DNA of 15,447 nucleotides. It comes from an uncultured Faecalibacterium sp. (GTDB lineage Bacteria; Bacillota; Clostridia; Oscillospirales; Ruminococcaceae). The DNA lies in contig CAKTFD010000053.1 in NCBI GenBank assembly GCA_934553285.1, positions 1 to 15,447 of the forward strand, read 5' to 3'. Shown here piece after piece: positions 1 to 6,489 of this stretch. A program made the translations under genes and the position numbers. The notes beneath the pieces were generated by a model that had not been told where the DNA came from, ran no database searches, and saw only the letters and a program-made list of their open reading frames with translations. The stretch's first letter is position 1; each line of letters opens with the position of its first letter.

Positions 1-165
1 AAAAATCCGCCGTTGCAATGCAACAGCGGGCGGCAGTTACCCCGGTAGACATTCCTACAGGTTGGGACCCGCAGGCTAAGCAACAGCCCACTGGGCTGTT
101 GCTTACGCTGTCGCTGGCGCGTCAGCGCCGCCTTGTTCTCGTCCTACTGGACACCCCACCAAAAG
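1..165. repeat. Tandem hairpin-rich repeat, copy 1
   Basis: First copy of a unit that recurs almost unchanged directly after it. Internal structure: GTTGC/GCAAC hairpin near the start, a short TACC/GGTA palindrome (38-47), a perfect 12-bp stem AAGCAACAGCCC/GGGCTGTTGCTT (78-89 and 93-104, loop ACT), and a GGCGC/GCGCC hairpin (116-129). The unit ends with a stretch (about 133-160) resembling the T-arm, acceptor end and CCA of the nearby tRNA-His, in the opposite orientation. It starts at the window edge, so further copies may lie outside. No convincing protein is encoded. The stem content suggests an intergenic repeat of the REP/MITE kind or an RNA element; the function is unknown. Confidence 0.85.
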
Positions 166-331
166 AAAAATCCGCCGTTGCAATGCAACAGCGGGCGGCA
201 GTTACCCCGGTAGACATTCCTACAGGTTGGGACCCGCAGGCTAAGCAACAGCCCACTGGGCTGATTGCTTACGCTGTCGCTGGCGCGTCAGCGCCGCCTT
301 GTTCTCGTCCCACTGGACACCCTACCAAAAG
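166..331. repeat. Tandem hairpin-rich repeat, copy 2
   Basis: Second copy of the unit. It differs from copy 1 by one inserted A (264), which bulges the 12-bp stem, and by two C/T exchanges in the tRNA-like tail. Such high identity points to a recent duplication or ongoing homogenisation. Right after it a third start of the unit begins (332), but instead of continuing into repeat sequence it runs into GCGGATTTTT and completes the tRNA operon terminator. The repeat therefore appears to have grown at, or from, the terminator stem. Confidence 0.85.
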
Positions 332-366
332 AAAAATCCGCCGTTGCAATGCAACAGCGGATTTTT
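332..366 (-). terminator. Rho-independent terminator of the tRNA operon
   Basis: On the minus strand a 15-bp stem (AAAAATCCGCTGTTG / CAACGGCGGATTTTT, one G-U pair, loop CATTG) ends in a T-run and lies two bases past the encoded CCA of tRNA-His. On the plus strand the same place has a C-A mismatch, so the structure fits the minus transcript better. The left arm is also the first 15 bases of the repeat unit. Confidence 0.8.
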
Positions 367-368
367 GG

Positions 369-446
369 TGGGGTGCCCAGTGGGACTCGAACCCACGGTC
401 TCCAGATCCACAATCTGGCGCGTTAACCGACTACGCTATGGGCACC
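369..446 (-). tRNA. tRNA-His (anticodon GTG)
   Basis: The minus strand folds as a complete cloverleaf. The acceptor GTGCCCA pairs with TGGGCAC, with the histidine-specific extra G(-1) at 446 facing discriminator C at 372, and CCA is encoded (369-371). The anticodon loop in CAGATTGTGGATCTG gives GTG, and the T-arm carries GGTTCGAGTCC. The G(-1):C73 pair is the identity element of histidyl-tRNA synthetase, which supports both identity and ends. It is the second gene of a two-tRNA operon and is followed at once by a terminator. Confidence 0.97.
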
Positions 447-453
447 ATATCAA

Positions 454-527
<74 letters not shown>

Positions 528-591
528 ACGTTGTTATCCCAATGGGTTCCTTTATGGCGGCAGTCCTGCATCGGCACAGGCTGCGAGAAGA

Positions 592-620
592 ATAATACCA
601 TACCCGCCGCATTCTGTCAA
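592..620 (-). promoter_or_regulatory. Sigma-A promoter of the tRNA operon
   Basis: Minus strand: TTGACA (615-620), 17-bp spacer, TATTAT (592-597). This near-consensus promoter lies about 65 bases upstream of the tRNA-Arg 5' end, as expected for a strongly expressed stable-RNA operon. Confidence 0.85.
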
Positions 621-630
621 GGAAAATCTG

Positions 631-650
631 AAAAAAGTTTCAGCTTTTTT
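631..650 (-). terminator. Possible weak terminator after the PAP2 gene
   Basis: AAAAAAG/CTTTTTT stem with a six-base loop, about 45 bases past the PAP2 stop and just upstream of the tRNA promoter. The stem is almost all A-T, so the call is tentative; it could act in either direction. Confidence 0.35.
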
Positions 651-695
651 TGCGCGGCGCGTGGTGCCAGGCGCAGCTGTGCGGAAAAATGCAGG

Positions 696-1232
696 TCACA
701 GCAGCCACATCCCGGCGGCACCCAGGGCAAGGCCCAGTGCGGCCCCGCACAGCACATCCCGCACATGGTGCACCCCGGTGAGCACCCGCAGGCAGCAGAT
801 GAGCAGGGTGATGCCCACCATTGCCCAACCGGCGGCGGGGTAAAAATACAGCCACACTGCAGCCAGCACAGCGGAGCTGAGGGCATGGCGGGAGGGCATG
901 GAGTGCCCCCGCGTCTCCTTTTCCACCAGCGGGATAAACCCGGGCTGCTCGTACGGGCGGGGATAGTTCAGCCGGGCGCGCAGCAGGGTGCCGCACCAGA
1001 ATACCAGCCCGGGTACAAAGATCGACCGTGCGATCAGCACCATAAAGTCCAGCGCGTCCTGCCTGCACACTGCAAACAGCCGGCACAGCCGGACGTTCAG
1101 CAGGCACAGCAGCACCGGGTAGCATATGAACGGCACCAGCGGCAGCCACCGATCCAGAAAGATCACGCAGCGCTTTGCGGCCGGATGTGCATCGAACCAG
1201 TGATGGATGGGGGTGTACTGTTCTGCGGTCAA
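696..1232 (-). CDS. PAP2-superfamily membrane phosphatase
   Basis: Small integral membrane protein of 178 aa of the type-2 phosphatidic acid phosphatase fold. These enzymes remove phosphate from lipid (pyro)phosphates such as undecaprenyl pyrophosphate or phosphatidylglycerol phosphate; the substrate cannot be told here. Signature residues: R85-x6-R92-P93 (motif 1, Arg replacing the usual Lys), S111-M-P-S-R-H116 (motif 2, PSRH in place of PSGH), and R149-x5-H155-x3-D159 (motif 3). About five hydrophobic segments surround them. The start is TTG at 1232, supported by AGGAGG nine bases upstream and by the lack of an in-frame ATG before the first helix. It lies 27 bases after the DUF1643 stop, so it is co-transcribed. 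A longer frame (to 1260) in another phase lacks these motifs and is a shadow. Confidence 0.85.
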   Translation of the reverse strand: MTAEQYTPIHHWFDAHPAAKRCVIFLDRWLPLVPFICYPVLLCLLNVRLCRLFAVCRQDALDFMVLIARSIFVPGLVFWCGTLLRARLNYPRPYEQPGFIPLVEKETRGHSMPSRHALSSAVLAAVWLYFYPAAGWAMVGITLLICCLRVLTGVHHVRDVLCGAALGLALGAAGMWLL

Positions 1233-1259
1233 GGCAGCTCTCCTCCTGTCGGGTGGACA

Positions 1260-1823
1260 TCAGAAACAGGTGTCCAGATAGTTTTCCACATCAAAAGGCT
1301 CCGGGGTGGAATCCTTGCGCAGGTACAGCGGGTGGTGCGGGTGGCCCTTTTTGCTGCGCTTGCCAAAGGTGACCCACGGGATCTCCCGTTCCCGGGTCAG
1401 GGCAACCATCTCCCGCATCAGGCCGGGCAGGTAGGCCCGTTTTTCGATCAGGGTGCCCCAGGCGGCCCACATGGTAGGCTCGGTCTGGGCCAGCACGGCC
1501 TGCAGCCAGCGCAGGTTTTCATCGCACAGGGCGCGGTCCGGGATCTTATCCATATCGTTGGGGTCGGTGGCGCGCTGGGGATAGACATTGAACATGATCC
1601 AGCTGTCAAAGCCATTGGCAGCGGCCAGCCGCTCCACACTTTTTAAGGTGGGATCCAGCGCGCCGGGCTGGGCAGTGCTGGGGTTGATGCCGATGCAGAC
1701 CAGCGGGTGCCTGCCTACCCGCCCCAGAACATAGCGGTAGGGCTGGTAGGTGTGCGGCTCGTAATACCAGATGCCGCCGGCGTATTCGCCCGCCTGGAGC
1801 GCGGGCAGGGAAAGGCTCTCCAT
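1260..1823 (-). CDS. DUF1643 family protein
   Basis: Soluble protein of 187 aa matching the DUF1643 family, whose biochemical function is unknown. Family hallmarks in order: CIGINPSTA (residues 43-51), DPTLKSVERLA (57-67), FNVYPQRATDP (78-88), a central WAAWGTLIEKRA stretch (119-130), and the C-terminal KKGHPHHPLYL (158-168). The start is the ATG at 1823 because AGGAG sits nine bases upstream; an in-frame start at 1904 would run through the promoter region and has no support. It is the first gene of an operon with the PAP2 phosphatase. Nothing in the context ties the two into a known pathway. Confidence 0.88.
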   Translation of the reverse strand: MESLSLPALQAGEYAGGIWYYEPHTYQPYRYVLGRVGRHPLVCIGINPSTAQPGALDPTLKSVERLAAANGFDSWIMFNVYPQRATDPNDMDKIPDRALCDENLRWLQAVLAQTEPTMWAAWGTLIEKRAYLPGLMREMVALTREREIPWVTFGKRSKKGHPHHPLYLRKDSTPEPFDVENYLDTCF

Positions 1824-1835
1824 GATAATAAACTC

Positions 1836-1892
1836 CTGTTGATTTTGATAGGTCACTCTTATCGTACCTGAATCCATCAGGAAAATCAACAG
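1836..1892. promoter_or_regulatory. 11-bp inverted repeat around the DUF1643 promoter
   Basis: CTGTTGATTTT at 1836-1846 and its exact complement AAAATCAACAG at 1882-1892, 35 bases apart. One arm overlaps the candidate -35 box, the other abuts the AGGAG of the DUF1643 gene. It could be an operator pair or, if transcription starts further upstream, an RNA stem beside the Shine-Dalgarno sequence. Confidence 0.5.
1861..1889 (-). promoter_or_regulatory. Candidate promoter of the DUF1643-PAP2 operon
   Basis: Minus strand: TTGATT (1884-1889), 17-bp spacer, TACGAT (1861-1866), about 40 bases before the start codon. The -35 box lies inside one arm of an 11-bp inverted repeat whose other arm touches the ribosome binding site. 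Confidence 0.45.
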
Positions 1893-1928
1893 TTTCTGCG
1901 CCAAAACTCTCCCTTATTTCGGTTTTTG

Positions 1929-1937
1929 TGGTATACT
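1929..1937 (+). promoter_or_regulatory. Extended -10 promoter for the BMP-type gene
   Basis: TGGTATACT: an extended -10 (TG at 1929-1930) with TATACT at 1932-1937, about 60 bases upstream of the start codon. No good -35 is seen, which is common for extended -10 promoters. It is divergent from the DUF1643 promoter. Confidence 0.5.
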
Positions 1938-1999
1938 GGGGGTGTTCCGGTGCGGCAGGGAGGCTGCGGCACCGCGATTGGATAAAGTAAGGAGTGCTT

Positions 2000-3931
2000 A
2001 TGCTGGAAGATTATAAAAGTGCACTGCGTGCAGGGCAGCGCGCCTATCGGGCCTGTGTAGCCCGCGGCCAGGTACCCTATCTGGCTGTGCTGGATGATGT
2101 CCTGAAAGAGGTGGACATCGTATCGCAGGAGCCGCTGGGTCTGGTGGAGATCCCGGCCGAAAGCATCGTCGGCACCAAAACGAGCGGGCGGCACACGGCT
2201 TTTGCGCCGAACTTTATGCCGCTGCTGGAGCCGGATACCGAGTTCGCGGCCAAGTGGTCCGTCCTGTGTGATGCCCATCTGGAAGAGGGCATCCAGACCC
2301 CCATCATCGCGTTCGAGTACATGAACAGGTTCTATGTGCAGGAGGGCAACAAGCGGGTCTCGGTGCTCAAGTATTTTGGCGCAGTCAAGATCCCGGGCAC
2401 GGTCACCCGCCTGATCCCCGCCCGCACAGAGGAACTGGAAAATAAGATCTACTACGAGTTTTTGGATTTTTACCGCCTGTCCAAGGTCAACTATGTGCAT
2501 TTTTCCAGGCTGGGCGGCTACAGCAAGCTGCAGACACTGGTGTGCAAGGCCAGCGGCGAGGCATGGTCAGACGATGACCGACTGAACTTTTCCTCCTTTT
2601 ATACCATGTTCCATCAGCAGTTCGATGCCCTGGGCGGCACCGCTATGGGGCTGACCACCGGCGATGCGCTGCTGGTGTACCTGTCGGTGTACCGCTACTC
2701 CGATACCTACGATGCGACCCCCGCCCAGGTAAAGCAGAACCTGGAAAAACTGTGGAACGAGGTAAAGGTGCTCACCGAGCCGCACGGTGTGGAGCTTTTG
2801 CTGGATCCGCCCCAGACCCCGGCAGAGCCGCTGCTGTCCAAGCTGAACATTTTCAGCCCCAGCAAGCAGCCCAACGAGCTGCGGGTGGTGTTTATCCACG
2901 AGCACAATGCCAAGATCAGCGCCTGGGTGCGCGCCCACGATGCGGGGCGTGCGGCGCTGGCAGAGGCTTTCCCGGACAGGGTCTTTATCAGCAGCTATGA
3001 GGATGTGAACCCGGAGGTGGACGCAGAGCAGATGCTGGAAGAGGTGGCGCACAACAATGCGGATGTGGTGTTTACCACCAGTGTCCGGATGCACACCGCC
3101 TGCCTGAAGGTGGCGGCCCAGCACCCCAAGACCCGTATCCTGAACTGCTCTCTGAACGCACCGCACCCGCTGGTGCGCACCTATTACCCCCGTACCTACG
3201 AGGTGACCTATCTGCTGGGCATCCTGGCCGGTGCTATGACGAAGACCGGGCGCATTGGCTACGTGGCCGCAAACCCCGTGTATGGTGTGCCTGCTGCGGT
3301 AAATGCCTTTGCACAGGGGTTGAAGAGCGTGCGCCCGAATGCCCATATCAAACTGCGCTGGGCCTGCCTGGCAGATGCGGCACATCCGCTGGATTTTTCG
3401 GATCTGCCGGATATCGACCTGGTCTACGCCCGGGACAGCCGGGAACCGGCTGACAGCCATCGGGACTACGGCCTGTGCCGCAAGCTGCCGGATGGCACGC
3501 TGCAGCCGCTGGCGCTGCCGATATGGCGGTGGGATACCTTTTATGTGCAGATCATCCGCTCCATCTTTGATGGCAGCTGGGACAGCGTGGCCACCACCCG
3601 CGCAGTAAATTACTGGTGGGGGCTGCGCAGCGGCGCAGAAGAGATCCAGTATCAGGAGGCGCTGCCCGGCGGCACCCTGCAGCTGCTGGACCTGATGGAG
3701 ATGCTGCAGTGCGAGGATAAGGTGCGCATCTTCCCGGATAAACTGTACGACAACGAGGATGATCTGCACTCGCCGAAAAGTATGGTCTACAGCCCCAAGG
3801 AGCTGATGGAGATGGACTGGCTGGATGCCTGCGTAAACGGCAAGCTGCCCCATTACGATGAACTGGACGTAAAGACCCGTGCAGTGCTGGCCATCAATGG
3901 CCTGGACAATGTGAAGGGTCTGGAAAAATGA
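2000..3931 (+). CDS. Cytosolic BMP-family ligand-binding protein with ParB-like N-terminal region
   Basis: Protein of 643 aa in two parts. Residues about 100-140 contain FYVQEGNKRVSVLKYFGA, which resembles the box of ParB/sulfiredoxin-like domains. Residues about 293-600 match the basic membrane protein (BMP/PnrA-like) periplasmic-binding fold: LRVVFIHEHN (294-303), NNADVVFTTS (352-361), LLGILAGAMTKTGRIGYVA (405-423), and a late RSIFDGSWDS stretch. Classical BMP proteins are exported lipoproteins that feed nucleosides to an ABC transporter; this one has no signal peptide or lipobox and no transporter genes beside it, so a cytosolic sensor or regulatory role is more likely (inference). The ATG at 2000 follows AAGGAG by five bases; the in-frame GTG at 1994 overlaps that site and is less likely. 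The next gene starts 37 bases downstream and is probably co-transcribed. Confidence 0.8.
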   Translation: MLEDYKSALRAGQRAYRACVARGQVPYLAVLDDVLKEVDIVSQEPLGLVEIPAESIVGTKTSGRHTAFAPNFMPLLEPDTEFAAKWSVLCDAHLEEGIQTPIIAFEYMNRFYVQEGNKRVSVLKYFGAVKIPGTVTRLIPARTEELENKIYYEFLDFYRLSKVNYVHFSRLGGYSKLQTLVCKASGEAWSDDDRLNFSSFYTMFHQQFDALGGTAMGLTTGDALLVYLSVYRYSDTYDATPAQVKQNLEKLWNEVKVLTEPHGVELLLDPPQTPAEPLLSKLNIFSPSKQPNELRVVFIHEHNAKISAWVRAHDAGRAALAEAFPDRVFISSYEDVNPEVDAEQMLEEVAHNNADVVFTTSVRMHTACLKVAAQHPKTRILNCSLNAPHPLVRTYYPRTYEVTYLLGILAGAMTKTGRIGYVAANPVYGVPAAVNAFAQGLKSVRPNAHIKLRWACLADAAHPLDFSDLPDIDLVYARDSREPADSHRDYGLCRKLPDGTLQPLALPIWRWDTFYVQIIRSIFDGSWDSVATTRAVNYWWGLRSGAEEIQYQEALPGGTLQLLDLMEMLQCEDKVRIFPDKLYDNEDDLHSPKSMVYSPKELMEMDWLDACVNGKLPHYDELDVKTRAVLAINGLDNVKGLEK

Positions 3932-3968
3932 GCCGGGCTGACCGGAAACAGAACGGAGCGAATCAAAC

Positions 3969-4619
3969 GTGAAAATTCTTGCGATCTCAGATGTCCCGTC
4001 CAAAGCACTGTGGGACTATGATACCCGGGCCAGGCTGGAAGGCATCGACCTGATCCTCTCCTGCGGCGATCTGCCTAAAAAATATCTGGAATATCTTACT
4101 AACTTTACTGCGGCGCCCATCCTGTATGTGCACGGCAACCACGATGGCAGCTACCAGACCCAGGGAGAACCCGGCGGCTGCATCTGCGTGGACGACCAGG
4201 TGTATACCTGGAAGGGGCTGCGCGTTATGGGCCTGGGCGGGTGTATGCGCTACAACAGGGAGGATACCTACCAGTATACCGAGAAAGCCATGCGCCGCCG
4301 GGTGCGCAAACTGGAACACAAGGCCTATAAAGCGGGCGGCATCGACCTGCTGCTGACCCATGCCCCGGCCGGTGGACTGAACGATGGGGACGACTGCGCC
4401 CACAAGGGCTTTGCCTGCTTTAACGAGATCCTGGACGAATACGAGCCGCGCTGGTTCGTCCACGGCCATATGCACCTGAATTATGATGCAAAATTGCCCC
4501 GGGTATGCACCCGAGGCAACACGACCGTTATCAACGCTACTGAGCGCTATGTGTTCGAGATCCCGGACCCGGAGCCGAGGGAAAAACGCAGCTCTCTGTG
4601 GAAGCGGCTGGGGTTCTGA
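3969..4619 (+). CDS. Calcineurin-like metallophosphoesterase
   Basis: Protein of 216 aa with the calcineurin-type phosphoesterase core: S-D8-V-P-S (motif I), C-G-D34 (II), H-G-N57-H58-D59 (III), T-H131-A-P (IV) and H165-G-H167-M-H169 (V). Motif I normally reads DxH; here the histidine is replaced by Pro10, so one of the usual metal ligands is missing. Related Clostridia proteins with an SDxxSxxLWD opening exist as far as I recall, so this may be a subfamily trait rather than a lesion. The substrate is unknown; the fold covers phosphodiesters, nucleotides and phosphoproteins. The start is GTG at 3969, with GGAG ten bases upstream and no nearby in-frame ATG. It follows the BMP-type gene in the same orientation, and its end is nine bases from the convergent DUF1275 gene with no clear terminator between. 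Confidence 0.88.
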   Translation: MKILAISDVPSKALWDYDTRARLEGIDLILSCGDLPKKYLEYLTNFTAAPILYVHGNHDGSYQTQGEPGGCICVDDQVYTWKGLRVMGLGGCMRYNREDTYQYTEKAMRRRVRKLEHKAYKAGGIDLLLTHAPAGGLNDGDDCAHKGFACFNEILDEYEPRWFVHGHMHLNYDAKLPRVCTRGNTTVINATERYVFEIPDPEPREKRSSLWKRLGF

Positions 4620-4628
4620 GCGGGCAGC

Positions 4629-5432
4629 TTACCATTTATTATGCGGCTTTGCGCCCTGTTTCAGCTCCTGCTTTTCCTCCTGCAGTTCCTGTTTCAGCGC
4701 ATGGTCGATCTCCCGCGTTTCCTGCCGGATCGCGGTCAGGTCTTTTTCGATCAGCGGGTTCTCTTCCAGATCTTCCCGGATGAACATCAGCGCAAAGCTG
4801 ACCAGCAGCAAAACGCAGGAGATCCAGATGGCCCGGCCGCCCAGCTGTGCGGCGCTTTTGCTGCCAAGCCCTGCGCCCAGTGCAAACAGCAGAATGATGC
4901 CAAAGTACCGCAGCATCCGATCCTTGGCGTGGGGATCCTTTGTTTTGCGCCAGATGCAAAAGGCCTCTACGCCGCTGCGCAGGTCGCCGATGCACATGGT
5001 GCTTGCAAAGGCATAGCCGTCCACCTTGCGGAAGGTCTGCACCTGCATCGCGCAGGCAAACGATACGATGGCGTTGGCCAGCAGGTTTTGCTCCTGCGGC
5101 AAAAAGCCCACGGCAAACAGCAGCAGCACCTCGCCCAGCACCACCAGCTGCCGCCAGTGGAGCCGCTGCATATCCCGGTAGCGCTCCCGCAGTTTTTCGG
5201 CAGCCAGCACCCCCAGCGCAAACGCGCACAGCGGCACCAGATAATGCAGCACCCGGTCCCACTGGCCATCCATGAGATTGGCGCTCAGCAGCACGATGTT
5301 GCCGGTCTGCGCATTTGCAAACACCTTGCCCCGGAACAGATAAGTATAGGCATCCTGCAGGCCGCCGGACAGCGAAAGGAACACTGCAGTGAGAAACGAT
5401 TCAGACATCTGTCCATGATGTTTTGGCTTCAT
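4629..5432 (-). CDS. DUF1275 (YoaK-like) membrane protein
   Basis: Integral membrane protein of 267 aa of the DUF1275/YoaK family; transport has been suggested for the family but the substrate is not established. The family signature is near the N-terminus: SGGLQDAYTYLFRGKVFANA (22-41) followed by QTGNIV (42-47). About six hydrophobic segments follow (roughly 45-55, 64-78, 96-112, 118-130, 175-190, 200-218). Residues from about 219 onward form a charged Glu/Lys/Gln-rich helical tail (possible coiled coil), somewhat longer than I expect for the family. The ATG at 5432 has GAGGG seven bases upstream; an in-frame start at 5486 would overlap the promoter. Monocistronic by context and convergent with the phosphoesterase gene. 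Confidence 0.88.
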   Translation of the reverse strand: MKPKHHGQMSESFLTAVFLSLSGGLQDAYTYLFRGKVFANAQTGNIVLLSANLMDGQWDRVLHYLVPLCAFALGVLAAEKLRERYRDMQRLHWRQLVVLGEVLLLFAVGFLPQEQNLLANAIVSFACAMQVQTFRKVDGYAFASTMCIGDLRSGVEAFCIWRKTKDPHAKDRMLRYFGIILLFALGAGLGSKSAAQLGGRAIWISCVLLLVSFALMFIREDLEENPLIEKDLTAIRQETREIDHALKQELQEEKQELKQGAKPHNKW

Positions 5433-5456
5433 ATAGGCACCCTCTTTTCGCCCTCT

Positions 5457-5486
5457 ATTATAGTACATTCTGGGGCGGCGGGTCAT
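5457..5486 (-). promoter_or_regulatory. Promoter of the DUF1275 gene
   Basis: Minus strand: consensus TATAAT (5457-5462) with ATGACC (5481-5486) 18 bp upstream, 25 bases from the start codon. The -10 is perfect and the -35 matches four of six. Confidence 0.65.
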
Positions 5487-5629
5487 ATCAGTTTTACATA
5501 TCGGCCATGTCGGCGGGCCGGGCAGCGCCCAAAACGCCCGGCTGCACTTCCATATTGCGCTGCAAGCACAAGCGGGATTTAAGGCAAATAGCAGCAGAGA
5601 AAAGGAAACACAGGAAGGAGTTTTTTAGT

Positions 5630-6040
5630 ATGAAGATCGCAGTTCCCTATGAAAATGGCCAGGTGTTCCAGCACTTTGGCCATTCCGCCCAGTTCAAGCT
5701 CTACAACGCAGCAGACGGCAAGCTGCTCAGCGCCGAGGTGGTGTCCACCAACGGTCAGGGCCATGGCGCACTGGTCGGCTTTCTGGTCCAGAACGGTGTA
5801 AATGTCGTCCTTTGCGGCGGCATCGGCGGCGGTGCGCAGATGGCACTGGCACAGGCAGGCATCCAGCTGTTTGGCGGCATCACCGGTGCGGCAGACAGCG
5901 CTGTGGCCGATTACCTTGCCGGTACCCTGGCCTTTGACCCGAATGCACGCTGCACCCACCACGACCACGCAGAGGGCCACTCCTGCGGTTCCCACGCCTG
6001 CCACACCGATAAGGGCGGCTGCGCCGGGAACTGCCACTGA
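5630..6040 (+). CDS. NifX/NifB-type (dinitrogenase Fe-Mo cofactor) family protein with Cys/His-rich tail
   Basis: Small soluble protein of 136 aa. Residues 1-105 match the NifX/NifB C-terminal/VnfY fold: MKIAVPYENG (1-10), QHFGHSAQFKLY (14-25), NVVLCGGIGGGAQ (58-70) and GIQLFGGITG (77-86). In nitrogen fixers this domain binds Fe-Mo cofactor precursors; in anaerobic Firmicutes stand-alone versions are widespread with unclear roles in iron-sulfur or metal handling. Residues 107-136 form a metal-binding-like tail with five Cys (108, 119, 124, 131, 135) and seven His. No nif genes are in the window, so nitrogen fixation is not implied. AAGGAG lies nine bases before the ATG at 5630; a longer in-frame start (5423) lies in the divergent promoter region and is rejected. 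A possible weak promoter is TTGCGC (5555) with TTTAAG (5578). The gene ends in a strong terminator shared with the HMA gene. Confidence 0.88.
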   Translation: MKIAVPYENGQVFQHFGHSAQFKLYNAADGKLLSAEVVSTNGQGHGALVGFLVQNGVNVVLCGGIGGGAQMALAQAGIQLFGGITGAADSAVADYLAGTLAFDPNARCTHHDHAEGHSCGSHACHTDKGGCAGNCH

Positions 6041-6074
6041 GCAGCAGCCTGCACAGAAAGACTGCACAAAAACA

Positions 6075-6130
6075 AAAGCCCGGGATCCCTTCTGCGCCGT
6101 TATGGCGCTGAAAAGGTCCCGGGCCTTTTT
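6075..6130. terminator. Bidirectional terminator between NifX-like and HMA genes
   Basis: AAAGCCCGGGA...TCCCGGGCCTTTTT: GC-rich outer stem with an inner GCGCC/GGCGC hairpin. T-run on the plus strand (6125-6130) and A-run on the other side (6067-6076), so it can stop transcripts from both convergent genes. It sits only a few bases from the HMA stop codon. Confidence 0.85.
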
Positions 6131-6133
6131 GCA

Positions 6134-6391
6134 TCATTTTTTCAAAAACGAGAACAGCCCTTTCTTTTCGTACGGTTCCCCGTGGATCTCGCCCACCCGG
6201 TATCCGGTGGCCTGGATGGCGGCGCGGAGCGCGTTTTCGTCCAGCGGCTCTCTGGAAAGGATCACCGTCCGGCCTTTGCTGTGGGAGGACGAAACTTTTT
6301 CCACCGGGAACGCATTGCGGATGGCATCGTTGATATGGGCTTCGCACATGGAACATGCCATGCCGCCTACTTCTACGGTTGTCTGGATCAT
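6134..6391 (-). CDS. Heavy-metal-associated (HMA) domain protein, small metallochaperone
   Basis: Protein of 85 aa consisting of one ferredoxin-like HMA domain (residues about 2-68) with the metal-binding loop GGMACSMCEAHI (9-20) supplying Cys13 and Cys16 in a CxxC. Single-domain proteins of this kind bind Cu(I) or other soft metals and hand them to P-type ATPases; some anaerobe versions occur with iron transporters. No transporter gene is adjacent, so the metal is not decided. The C-terminal GEPYEKKGLFSFLKK is a basic extension. AAGAAGG lies seven bases before the ATG. The leader of about 90 bases contains a hairpin and a palindrome, suggesting metal-responsive control (inference). Confidence 0.88.
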   Translation of the reverse strand: MIQTTVEVGGMACSMCEAHINDAIRNAFPVEKVSSSHSKGRTVILSREPLDENALRAAIQATGYRVGEIHGEPYEKKGLFSFLKK

Positions 6392-6428
6392 TTTTATACC
6401 TTCTTTCGGGATTCATATAGATGAAACT

Positions 6429-6444
6429 GTTAGATAAAGCTAAC
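6429..6444. promoter_or_regulatory. GTTAG-N6-CTAAC palindrome upstream of the HMA gene
   Basis: GTTAGATAAAGCTAAC, exact 5-bp arms around six bases, 38 bases upstream of the HMA start codon and downstream of its predicted promoter. The TTAG...CTAA layout recalls sites of DtxR/IdeR-type metalloregulators. Assignment to that family is an inference from pattern only. Confidence 0.45.
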
Positions 6445-6461
6445 TTCGATCTCTGCGAAAA

Positions 6462-6477
6462 GCCGCCCTAGAGCGGC
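6462..6477 (-). other. Hairpin early in the HMA gene leader
   Basis: GCCGC-TCTAGG-GCGGC followed by TTTT on the minus strand, beginning about six bases after the predicted start site (near 6483). It looks like a weak terminator/attenuator or a 5' mRNA-stabilising stem. Only a 5-bp core stem and four T residues, so termination would be partial at best. Confidence 0.4.
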
Positions 6478-6489
6478 CTTTCTGCCAAA

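Noticed and set aside
1..366. CRISPR array
   Set aside because: Units are 165-166 bp and contiguous, with no unique spacers between short repeats and no cas genes.
640..1260. 206-codon minus-strand frame with an ATG start overlapping the PAP2 gene
   Set aside because: It is in another phase and lacks the PAP2 motifs, which lie in the TTG-started 178-residue frame with its own AGGAGG.
2567..4003. 478-codon minus-strand open frame opposite the BMP-type gene
   Set aside because: Antisense shadow with no recognisable motif and no ribosome binding site.
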